This document shows positions 7,801 through 16,634 of a DNA stretch of 27,468 nucleotides, in pieces. Position 1 is the first letter of the stretch, and each line of letters opens with the position of its first letter. The stretch is taken from assembly GCA_900155495.1 (NCBI GenBank), contig FTLJ01000877.1:1-27468 (forward strand). Reading direction: 5' to 3'. The notes beneath the pieces are model-generated. The model made no database searches and was not told the DNA's origin. It saw nothing but the letters and a program-made list of their open reading frames with translations. The position numbers and the translations under genes are program-made. The DNA comes from Porogramme epimiltina. Lineage: Eukaryota; Basidiomycota; Agaricomycetes; Polyporales; Polyporaceae.

Positions 7801-10376
7801 TTACGCGACCAAAAACATGCACGCCACGCCGAAGAACATCGCGGCGAACTGTAACGAGAGCCAGTGTGAGCGCAGTCGGCCTGACAGAGCAGAGCGGCGT
7901 TTCTCACCTCGCGCAGCGCCTGCTTTCCGCTCTTGCTGTCTTCGAGCAGCCTGCGGAATGAAAAGAAAATGGGACACGCGTCCACGTCAGACGCGGCGCG
8001 CCCAACAGAGAACAATAGACGTGAGTTCACGTACGTGGGCAACACGGCGACCGCGCCAATATACATAAATCCTCCAGCGACAAACGGAATCACCTAAGCT
8101 CGCGCGTCATGCGTTAGCGGCGCGTCGCGCGCTCTAGTCCGGAATTGGCGGGCTCTCACCAGATCAGCCATCTGCACGGTCGTCCCGAGGAGACCTGCGG
8201 CAGTCTGACGGAGCGCGGCAGCAAAGTTGGTCGCCTCGGCCTCGAGCTCGCCACCCGCGGAGAGGTTGCGGATCCCGATTCCCATGAACGTCCTACGTGG
8301 AGGGAGGGTGGACGTGCCTCAGCGCACGATGAATGGTGGCGACGCAAAAAAAGGTTTTCCGTACCCGACCTGACCACCACGATGCGACACGGCGTGACGC
8401 GACGCGACACGAAGCACGACGCACGCAAGCAGGAACCCGAGAAGAAGTCAGCGGTGGGGATGGCGCGGAGATTCCCGGCTCGCGGCTGCACAGACAGGCC
8501 CACCACGCCCGCGCGCGTGCGTGGCTGCGTGGCTGCCTGCAGCAGCAGCGAAGCGAGGGTGTGGGGGCAAGGAAATAGGGAGGGAGCGATGACGTACAAA
8601 GGCGCCGATGGCGGTCAGGAACTGCGACTGCATCGCCTGCTTTTTCGTGAAGCCGCTCCGGATGAGGATCGAGTAGTCGGCGATCTCGTGCGGGATCTCG
8701 TGCGCGAAGCACGCGAGGGTCGTCGTCGCCCCGATGAGTGGCGATGAGTAGAAGGACGCGGCCATGCTGCAGGGGTGCCCGCAGAGCGGTCGTGTCAGTT
8801 GCGGCGAGCGCTCTCGTAAGGGAGCGAACGTGCGCGGGCGCGCGCGCGCACGCCGCGGCAACGAAACAGGACGTACGCGAGGCCATCAGTTCTGCATAGA
8901 TGGAACGCGCGCGGCGTCGATAGAAGGGCAGGGCGGGCGCGGTCAGCGAAAAAAGGCGGCATCAGTTGCGACGGCGCGAAGAAGGCTCACATGTTGTGCA
9001 CGAAGTCGCCGAACAGGTTCAGGTACGCCGACAGCTTGGACGTCTGCTTCGGCGCGTCCTGCGCCTCGTCGCTGCTGCCGTCAGTTTCGGGTTTATCACC
9101 GGCCTTGCCGTTGGCGCGGGCTTTCAAGCCCTCTGCGGACGCAGACGCAGACACGCCGGTCGAGTGCCCGTTGGCGGGCTCGGCCGCGCCGTTGGTGTGG
9201 GAGTGTGAGTGGCTATGGGAGTGGCCCGCCGCGCCGTCCTCGTCCCCGCCCAGGACCCGGAGCGTCTTCTCCATGATGAAGAACGACGCGAACCCGACGA
9301 AGATGCCGAGCCTGGTGTTACCGCCCAGGGGTGAGCGCACGTCCCGGTGCCGTACCGTTTACCACACCGGGGGAAGGGGGGGAAGACGCACCCGATCAGA
9401 ATGTTGCGCTTCTCCTCGACCATGACGAAGTGCACGCCGCCGTCCTGGTGCTCACCCATAAACGAGTGCGGCACCAGGTGGAGGAACACGTCGGACAGAA
9501 GCCCGCCAGTCTGGAAACGGCCGCACCGCCGACGAGAACATCAGTTGCGCCGTATTTACTACGACAGCGGCCGCAGAAGAAAGGAGCGGTATAATGTCGG
9601 CCGCCCGCAGACATACCGCGAACGCAGTCATGGTGTTGAGCGTGTTGGGGTTGATTTGCGCGGGGATGAACGCGAGGATGAAGTTCGGGACGCTGCGGAG
9701 GCAAAGTCCGGCGGCGGCACCGCGGCAGGTGCGAACGAACGAAGCCCATCATCGTCAGCCTGGTCGGCGCGAAGCGTGTTGGGAAGAAGGGTACGGACGA
9801 GGATATGTAGAACGTTCCAAGGACTGCCAAAAGCGAGCGCGTCAGTCGATCGTTGTTCCATCGGTGCACATTCAGTTCGCGCACGACCCCGGTCGGCCGA
9901 GCGCGAGTGAGAAGAAATGGGGGGTGCACGTTCGTCTGAAGCGTCTCACCATCCCCACCACCTCAGGCGGACGCGCGCGCACGCAGGAAGCGAAGCGACC
10001 GAGGAGGTGCGAAAAGGAGAGCACAAAGGATGCGCGGGACGCACTTGAATTCCATCCTGGGCCGAAGGGGAAGAGCCATGCGAATACGGTGCGCATGACG
10101 GGCGACTGTGCCGACTCGAGCTCCCCCTTGAGGGCGCCGAGCTGCTGTATGGGCCCGCATGCCTGGATGTCCGCGTCCTGGGGTACGGTGAAGGGGGAAC
10201 GGTGGGTCAACTCAGTCTCACACGTGCGACCATTCAGTCCCGGCTCGGGAAGAGACACGCACCGAGACGACCAAGGGAGCTTTCTGGGACTCCGACAGAG
10301 CGGAGCTTCCCACCGCGAGGCTGGCGGCGAGCGCGAGGAGGAGGAGCGTCCGGCGGTACGAGCGCGGGCTGGGCAT
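7801..10376 (-). CDS. ZIP-family zinc transporter, KE4/YKE4 (SLC39A7)-like
   Basis: Thirteen exons: 10376-10263, 10177-10045, 9823-9799, 9692-9617, 9510-9392, 9311-8991, 8891-8877, 8766-8598, 8369-8365, 8292-8160, 8093-8035, 7950-7908 and 7848-7801, giving 419 residues with all phases consistent. The protein starts with a signal peptide (RRTLLLLALAASLAVG). Membrane segments follow (TFYISSVPNFILAFIP, LSDVFLHLVPHSF, GLGIFVGFASFFIM), then a cytosolic His-rich loop with HSHSHSHSHT near residues 186-195. The ZIP metal site is HNITDGLAMAASF (261-273) and HEIPHEIAD (290-298), the LIV-1 signature with Ala for the usual Gly. The last helices are VIPFVAGGFMYIGAVAVLPT and FAAMFFGVACMFLVA. This subfamily exports zinc from the ER or Golgi into the cytosol. 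Exons of 25, 15 and 5 nt are required to keep conserved motifs; the 5-nt exon is the least certain part. The gene shares a 258-bp divergent promoter with the HD gene. Confidence 0.92.
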
Positions 10377-10634
10377 CGCAGAGACGGTGGAGGACGAAGA
10401 GGCAGGCTGGAGACGAGGCTGGGTACCGCTCGATCACCACCGCGCGGCAGTCGCTGCCAGCTGCACCTCCCCCGGGCGTCTCTTTTCGCCCTATAAATGG
10501 CGTCTATGAACGCGTCCAGGCGCCCGAGCGGGGGTGGGGAACGCGTCTGGCGCGCACCACCTGTGACGGCCCCGACGCTGTTGACTCGCCCGTTTCTAAT
10601 CTACCATCTCGTGTTCGACCTTTTCCTTTGTACG
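10377..10634. promoter_or_regulatory. divergent promoter between the ZIP transporter and HD-domain genes
   Basis: 258 bp separate the two start codons, which point away from each other. The segment must hold both promoters. Only one TATA element is evident, on the plus strand. Confidence 0.7.
10492..10497 (+). promoter_or_regulatory. TATA box of the HD-domain gene
   Basis: TATAAA in the context CCCTATAAATGG, 143 bases upstream of the ATG at 10635. Confidence 0.6.
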
Positions 10635-11590
10635 ATGAGCATGGCTGCGACGTATCCCACGAAGGAAGAGGCCGCGCTCGTTGCCGCCGCGGAGAAGCTC
10701 ATGACGGACACGATGGCCCGCTACGACCCTTCGCACGACGCGTACCACGGTAGGTCCTTCGCGCCACCCTCCCCGCGTCGCAAGCCAACCCAAGTGCTCA
10801 CCCTCACCCCACGCAGTCCAGCGCGTCCGCCGGACCGCGATGCACCTCGCGCGCACGCTCGCCGCGTCCCTCCCGCCGGACCGCCAGCCTGACCTGCTCG
10901 TCGTCGAGCTCGCCGCGCTCCTGCACGACGTGCTCGACAAGAAGTACGTCCCCGCCGCGCAGGCCGCGGACCCGGACGCGTTCTTCCGTCCTCTCTTCGC
11001 GCGCTGGGCGGCGGAGGGCGGCGGCGGCACGGCGGACATCGTCGCGGACGGGCGCGCGCAGACCGTCGCGCGCATCGTCGACAACGTCTCGTGGAGCACC
11101 GAGAAGCGGCGGCATGCGGCGGGCGAGATCGGCGAGTGGCACAGGACGTGCGTCGAGCTGCACTGCGTGCAGGATGCGGACCGGCTCGACGCGATCGGCG
11201 CGTTTGGTGAGTGCCCCTGCTACACGCGCGGACTGGACGACTGACCCGGGAGTGGCTCAGGGATCATGCGGTGCGCCGCCTACACAGCTGCGACGAACCA
11301 GTACGTTTCATCTACGCATGCTCTCGGTGCAATTATTCACGGAAAGTCTGATTTTAGCGCGCTGCACGCCCCCAAGGATGATCCAGGACATGACTCTACT
11401 GCGGTGGCACACTTTTATGACAAGCTGCTGCACATTAAGGAGCGGCTAAAGACTGAACCCGCGAAGAAACTCGCAGAAAAGAGACACCAGCTGGTCCGTT
11501 CCCTGTTCCACAATGCCCCAGGCACGCAATTAACTGCCCCAACAGATGCTCGATTTCCTGAGCTCTGTCGACGAGGAATACGACGCGTAA
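10635..11590 (+). CDS. HD-domain metal-dependent phosphohydrolase
   Basis: Four exons: 10635-10749, 10817-11206, 11261-11493 and 11546-11590, giving 260 residues. Introns are 67, 54 and 52 nt. The last splice is needed: reading through would give an unrelated tail, while splicing gives MLDFLSSVDEEYDA. HD-family metal ligands are visible: His38 in DAYHVQRV (made by the first splice), His75-Asp76 in LAALLHDVLDK, and the distal Asp in VQDADRLDAIG near residues 119-127. The protein resembles the bacterial YedJ/YpgQ-type predicted HD hydrolases that are also common in fungi. Substrates of these are poorly defined, with nucleotides suggested for some relatives. There is no signal peptide or membrane segment. 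A second Met two codons in (10641) could also serve as the start. Exon 2 is very GC-rich while exons 3 and 4 are not. Confidence 0.9.
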
Positions 11591-11763
11591 ACGTAAACTC
11601 GGCACATGGTCATTTTTCTTGTTAACGTCCAACATGGTTATTAGAGCGGACATTTGCGCGGCCACTCTTGGAAAAACACGCTGTATTCTGGTTAGATCCC
11701 TAGGACAATGCGGTTAGAGAAAAAGGCTACAAAGTGTGGTATAGTGAACGTATATAAGAGGTA

Positions 11764-13207
11764 TCAACAGCTGCTCGGCTGAGTCAAGAATCCAAGGACG
11801 AGAGATGTATCGTCTATATATAATCGAGGACACGCCGCACGATCCGCTAGTAATTGCTGGTCTGTAACCATTCGTAGCATCCGTGTGTTCGTACCACCGA
11901 GGAGGTTCCCAAGCACGTCCACAGCTCTGTTGTCCAGGTCACCGCTCCACCGCAAGTCAATTCCGTGTCCAAGAAGTTCCGGCACCGCGCGGTCGACTTC
12001 ATCTTGAAGCAAGACGGCCACGGCACGGGAAGGGATGATGTCTGTCGCACAGTGCGGGTGCAAGTACGTGCACTCGTTGACCAGGTTATCGATGCCGTCC
12101 GAGTACACCATGACGACAGGATGGCGGTCCCAGACTGAATCCAGATCAAAGCTTCGTATTGAGGGTTCCGCTGTTAGGTACGGCGGCGTGCGGATGCGTG
12201 CGACAACGCTCGGCCGCAGTGGTAGTATTTCTACTGCACTCAAATGGCAGAAGAGATGTGTTGAGTAGGCGGGGTCGAGCTTCAGAGCAAAATCACCGAT
12301 ACCTGACGAGTAGCGTCAGTCACAGCCATAGCGGGGCTCAAACACAATATATCAATACTGACTCCGCGATACGGGAAGGTGCCCGAGCACACGATCACCC
12401 CGAACGACGTCAGGCTCACCCGGGTGATCCGCTACGACTCTCCTGCGCTCCGTGATGTTACTGAACATATGCCGTGGTGTCATATTTGAAGCAGTTCGTT
12501 TGCCTTCCGATGTCACTGTTGAAAGAGCTGTACCATGTTGAGCCAACATCGCAACAGCCACATCGAGATCTTTAGCACCACTCACCGACTGTGGAATCTC
12601 CAACGTTGATTGTCCACATGATTCGATTGTCCAGATTCACCACTGCAGCCGCCAAGGTGGTTCCCGCATACGCCCGCCACAGCGCGTCAGGGTACTCCTG
12701 CACGAGCCCGCAGGCCTGCTCTCCTGACAGCTGAGCGGGCTCCGGGCAGATGGTCTGGACGACGTGCCCAAGCTCCCGGTCGAAGTCCTTGACGCACCGT
12801 CGTAGCTCTGAGGATATCATGCTGGCTTTGCGGAGCATGGTCCTGCGGTCCCGCCGGCCGCGCAGGCCGCTGGCCACGATACGGGATATGTACGTTGATA
12901 TTCGACTGGGTAGGTGCGACGCGGTGTATCGCGCGGTGCTCGCGCCGCCATGGCCTACAGCAATGGGCCGAGACTCTGAGTGCATGTAACTTGGGGAATG
13001 AGCGAAGAACTCACCATCACACACGGCTAGCAAGAGCCATGCCTGTCCATGTATCTGAAACTCGTGCACGACCAGCCGATCCTGGTTCTGGCGGGTGGCG
13101 AGAGGCTGGAACGTAACGGCATGGACCTCGCCCCCATTGCTGATATCCATCTTCCTGCTAGAGGAGCACCTCCCTATCTTCTCCCGGAGTTCATCTAGAG
13201 CGGGCAT
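11764..13207 (-). CDS. PP2C-type (PPM family) Ser/Thr protein phosphatase
   Basis: Four exons: 13207-13015, 12954-12586, 12527-12363 and 12302-11764, giving 421 residues. Introns are 58-60 nt. Splicing exon 1 to exon 2 restores the metal-binding motif CDGHGGAS at about residue 63. Other PPM landmarks follow in order: NQDRLVVHEF near the N-terminus, NVGDSTV, HPGEPDVV, RVLGHLPVSRSIGDFALK across the third splice, and VVMVYSDGIDNL, which carries a metal-binding Asp in place of the usual SDGLWD. The enzyme would remove phosphate from Ser/Thr using Mn or Mg. No transit peptide is clear, so location is unknown. The acceptor of intron 2 could also lie 12 nt downstream (CAACAG), which would change four residues. 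The gene runs tail to tail with the HD gene, 173 bp apart, and head to head with TAN1. Confidence 0.9.
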
Positions 13208-13467
13208 AGGAACCTATGGCGGGTAAGAGAGAGTAACGGTCCATTGTGGGAAGCAGCGGGCGACGTTGTGTGCGGACCGCAGGCTCGATGTGGCACACCG
13301 CCCGGGGGTGATGATGGGCAGAAGACAAGTGTGTGGCGGTGAGCGCCTCTGCCGGTCGTACTTGACTTCGGATCCCATCTAGCTCCCCGCATAGATCGGT
13401 CTTTAGACTTTTTTGCTCTCTACCTTCCTCTTACAGGACTCGTACAGCTTCCACGAATATAAGAACG
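13208..13467. promoter_or_regulatory. divergent promoter between the PP2C phosphatase and TAN1
   Basis: 260 bp separate the two start codons. No TATA element is evident on either strand. A pyrimidine-rich tract ending TTACAG lies about 30 bases before the TAN1 ATG and could be a transcription-start region or a 5' UTR splice acceptor. Confidence 0.65.
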
Positions 13468-14750
13468 ATGTCAGAGGCAAAGAGAAAAGCCGATGGAAAG
13501 GATAGGAGTAGGAGGCGGTTTCGTGCGGTATGTTCTCTTGACGTCTGCATAGGATTTTTTGACTTATGACTGCGCTCCGCAGGATGGCACACCCATTTGG
13601 GGCCAGAGAAGCATAGACGGTCCCGGGGTTTGGGTAACCTGTGTAAAAGGCAAAGAGAAGCAGACGGTTGGCGAGTTGTACGATGTTTTCGAATCGGTGA
13701 GCGGTGGGAGCGAACCGGTGGCATTCCTGTGCAAACTGACGGTGTGATACATGACTTTCTATAATTATTTAGCTGGGAAACAAGCTGTGGCCTGTGCAAG
13801 ATGCCGCTGACGGCGTGGGTTCTGGCGACTCAGATGAAGATGGAGGCGCGGATGATCTAGAGAAGCAAATCGCGAAAGAAGTTGCATCGATGAAACGGCC
13901 TAGGAGAGAGACAAGGTTCGGTATGTCGTGCTGTATGACATTGCTACATCTGAGCTAATGTGATGCGCAGCTAACTGCTTGACGAACACTCCGTGTGGTA
14001 TGCTCTTCGTTTTTCCTCCCAGTAGCTGATCCTAATGTAATCACAGTCGTTTTCATATCCTGCAAGCCTCCAGTAGACCCCGTCAAACTTGTGATGGCCC
14101 AGGTCCAGAATGTCCTAGAAACAGGTGTTACCAACACTCGGTCAGCACCCAAACCCCACATTTGCACTTCTAGTTGCTTATCTCGGGACAGATTCTCGCA
14201 ACGCTTAACCCCGGTATCGGGAAGCTGCGTCGCAAACATATCGGAGATCCAATCGTTATGTACTCGCATTGTGAAGAGTGCACTGGCGGAAGAGCCCGAG
14301 AAAAAGTTCTCAGTAAGGGTTCGTGTTGGATTGAAGTTTTGCTGTGCTGATGGGGTATCAGTATAAGATAGAGCTGCGTCTCCGCAATCACAATACGTTA
14401 AAGCGGGACAAGCTCATTCCAGAAATTGCCAAATGTGTGCCTGAAGGTCATACCGTTTCGCTGGATAATCCGGAGCTCTTCATTCTCGTCGAGATCTTTA
14501 AGGTAAGCAACCGACCGGCCATAGTCCAGTGTTTACACTCAATATGGTTGCACAGAGTGTCTGCGGTATCAGCGTTGTTAAGGACTACTACAAACTCCAG
14601 AAGTTCAATGTCATGGAGATCGCTACCGTTAAGAACCTGCGCGATGAAGGTGCTGAGGGCCGTGTATTGGAGAAAACGAAGGAGACTCAGGGAAGTAGCA
14701 GTGGCCCGGTTGTCTCACAGCCTGCTACCTCCGAAGAAAGTAGATTGTAA
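13468..14750 (+). CDS. TAN1: tRNA ac4C-modification adaptor TAN1 (THUMP domain)
   Basis: Eight exons: 13468-13527, 13583-13696, 13773-13920, 13971-13997, 14047-14140, 14192-14312, 14362-14502 and 14556-14750, giving 299 residues. Introns are 49-76 nt. The assembled protein reads as a TAN1/THUMPD1 protein: a basic N-terminus (KRKADGKDRSRRR), GVWVTCVKGKEKQTVGELYD, then VVFISCKPPVDPV, TRFSQRLTPVSG, the THUMP core YKIELRLRNHNTLKRD, and GISVVKDYYKLQKFNV. In yeast TAN1 binds tRNA and directs the acetyltransferase Kre33 to make N4-acetylcytidine at position 12 of Ser and Leu tRNAs. The Ser/Glu-rich tail (about 30 residues) is likely disordered, and an acidic linker (SGDSDEDGGADD) separates the first two parts. 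Exon 4 is only 27 nt. Codon use is far less GC-biased than in the genes left of 11 kb. Confidence 0.93.
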
Positions 14751-15119
14751 AGATGTGTGAGAAGCACTAGAAAGTGTATAATGTAATTGTAGAGTTATTG
14801 CTTGAGCATTATAAGCACAGCAGCATAGCATACAATCATACGCGTATCTTTTATAAGCGAGGGGACGCGGGCCGAAAAGAGAGCGCTTCGTGCGTGATCT
14901 CCTTGACCATCGGCGCGCGAGTCTTGCGGCTGTAAGCTCTCTCGCCGTCTCCGACTCTGTTCGTCCCCAGGCTTGCTCCTTCTCAGCTCTGTCTTGGAGG
15001 ATTGTCATATCTCTGAGAAGTTTCAAACACCCGAAATCTCATCAGAGCAACTCTTTCACACCGCGCCTGATTCCTGGCCACGCCCCGACGTGCATCGTAC
15101 GCACTAACGACTCGCAATC
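14751..15119. other. intergenic: TAN1 3' UTR and capping-protein promoter
   Basis: 369 bp between two plus-strand genes. The first part is AT-rich, as expected for a 3' UTR. From about 14,900 the sequence is CT-rich on the plus strand, as is common just upstream of fungal starts. No gene is seen. Confidence 0.6.
14852..14857 (+). promoter_or_regulatory. possible TATA box of the capping-protein gene
   Basis: TATAAG within CTTTTATAAGCG, 268 bases upstream of the ATG. The distance is long and implies a 5' UTR of about 230 bases or a 5' UTR intron. Confidence 0.35.
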
Positions 15120-16272
15120 ATGGGTGATCTCGTAGACTCCATGCTCGATCTCATGCGGCGCCTGCCACCGACGCACGTAGAAGAGAATGTGGCCTCGCTG
15201 GTGGCAATGTGTCCGGACTACGCGGACGACCTCTTGGGCAGTGTTGACCAGCCTTTGAAAGTCATGACGGATCGCGCGACGGGGAAGGACTACCTCGCGT
15301 GTGATTACAACAAGGACGGGGACAGCTACCGGTACGTATCTTATATCTCTAGCTCACACAAATACTGTCACGACGCACAGAAGATGGGGGTACTGACACA
15401 ACGCGCGTTTCTGTAGGTCACCATGGTCGAATGAGTACGACCCGCCACTAGAGGACGGAACGGTGCCATCCTCCAAGCTGCGGAAGCTGGAGATCACGGC
15501 GAATGAGGCATTCGACACTTACCGCGAAATGTATGTCTCTTACCTTGTTTGAGGCGCGATTGTCTGCGGGATTTGACAATTCATGCACAGGTACTACGAG
15601 GGTGGTGTGTCGTCCGTGTTCCTCTGGGACCTCGACGACGGTGGATTCGCTGGTGTGGTGCTTTTGAAGAAGAGTGCGGCTGGCTTCTCCAACATACCAC
15701 GGTGCTATGCTAACCTTCCGCTTCCATTGTAGCGTTGAGCCCGTCGGCACCGGGAGAGCCGTCTGGCTCGTGGGACTCCATTCACGTGTTTGAAGCCGCT
15801 GAACGTGGGCGGCAAGCCCACTACAAGCTCACGTCAACGGTAATGCTCCAGATGGTCGATTCCGCGGCGTCGTTGCGGAGTAACAAGGAGGAGTCGGGGC
15901 TCGCGGGGCGGGGCGGTAACAAGGCGGAGGGTGAAGGGAAGCGCGAAGGTGAAGTGATGCTAAGCGGTAGCATGACGCGCCAGGCGGAGCAGGATTTCCC
16001 TCTCCAGGACCAGACGACACATATCACGAACACAGGCAAGATGATCGAGGAGATGGAAATTAAGATGCGGAACCAGCTGCAGGAGGTGAGCTCTCACTTG
16101 GGCTGAGGGCGCGTTTAACTATACAGTGTCCTAATGGGATTGTTTGCTGCTCCAGGTCTACTTCGGCAAGACACGGGATGTGGTCTTTGACCTTCGCTCC
16201 CTCGACGACCTTGAGAAGGCTCGCAGACAGCGCGAATTACAGAAGGAGCTGGTGGGATTCATTAAGCGGTGA
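15120..16272 (+). CDS. CAP2: F-actin capping protein subunit beta
   Basis: Five exons: 15120-15331, 15417-15530, 15591-15673, 15733-16085 and 16156-16272, giving 292 residues. Introns are 85, 60, 59 and 70 nt. Recognisable segments are [20 protein letters not shown] at the start, [20 protein letters not shown] across the first splice, [40 protein letters not shown] and [10 protein letters not shown]. The tail is [16 protein letters not shown] and ends [10 protein letters not shown]. The protein pairs with the alpha subunit to cap barbed ends of actin filaments at cortical patches. It has a Gly/Glu/Lys-rich insert (about residues 195-230: [19 protein letters not shown] and following) before the conserved [13 protein letters not shown] helix, so it is slightly longer than the usual 270-285 residues. 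Confidence 0.95.
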
Positions 16273-16634
16273 TCATCCGCAGGCGGGATGGATATCGATA
16301 GAAGTAATAACTGGACTTGTACAAATCTCACAACACAATGGCGTCGGCGTGTGGAGACGGGCTTTCTTCGCCGTTTGCCCCGGATTCATCCTCGAGTGAG
16401 GCATAAGCTCGTTAACATGAATGGATTGCAGACGCGTGACGTCATGTTGCCTGAATGCAGTATGTCACGGTCACCCCTCAACGCGCTTCGCGCGCTCCAA
16501 CACGTTTGCCACCGTCGCGTTGTGGCTTGGGGCTCCACACCTCTCGCCCACCTCACAGTGCACACATCCACGAGTAACTCTGCTTGATATCTTTCTGGAG
16601 AACGTTTTGCGCCCGCCTCCGGCCCCACTCAGTC
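16273..16634. other. intergenic: capping-protein 3' UTR and chaperone promoter
   Basis: 362 bp between two plus-strand genes. No TATA element or RNA gene was recognised. The open frame of the next gene extends 17 codons upstream of the chosen Met. Confidence 0.5.
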
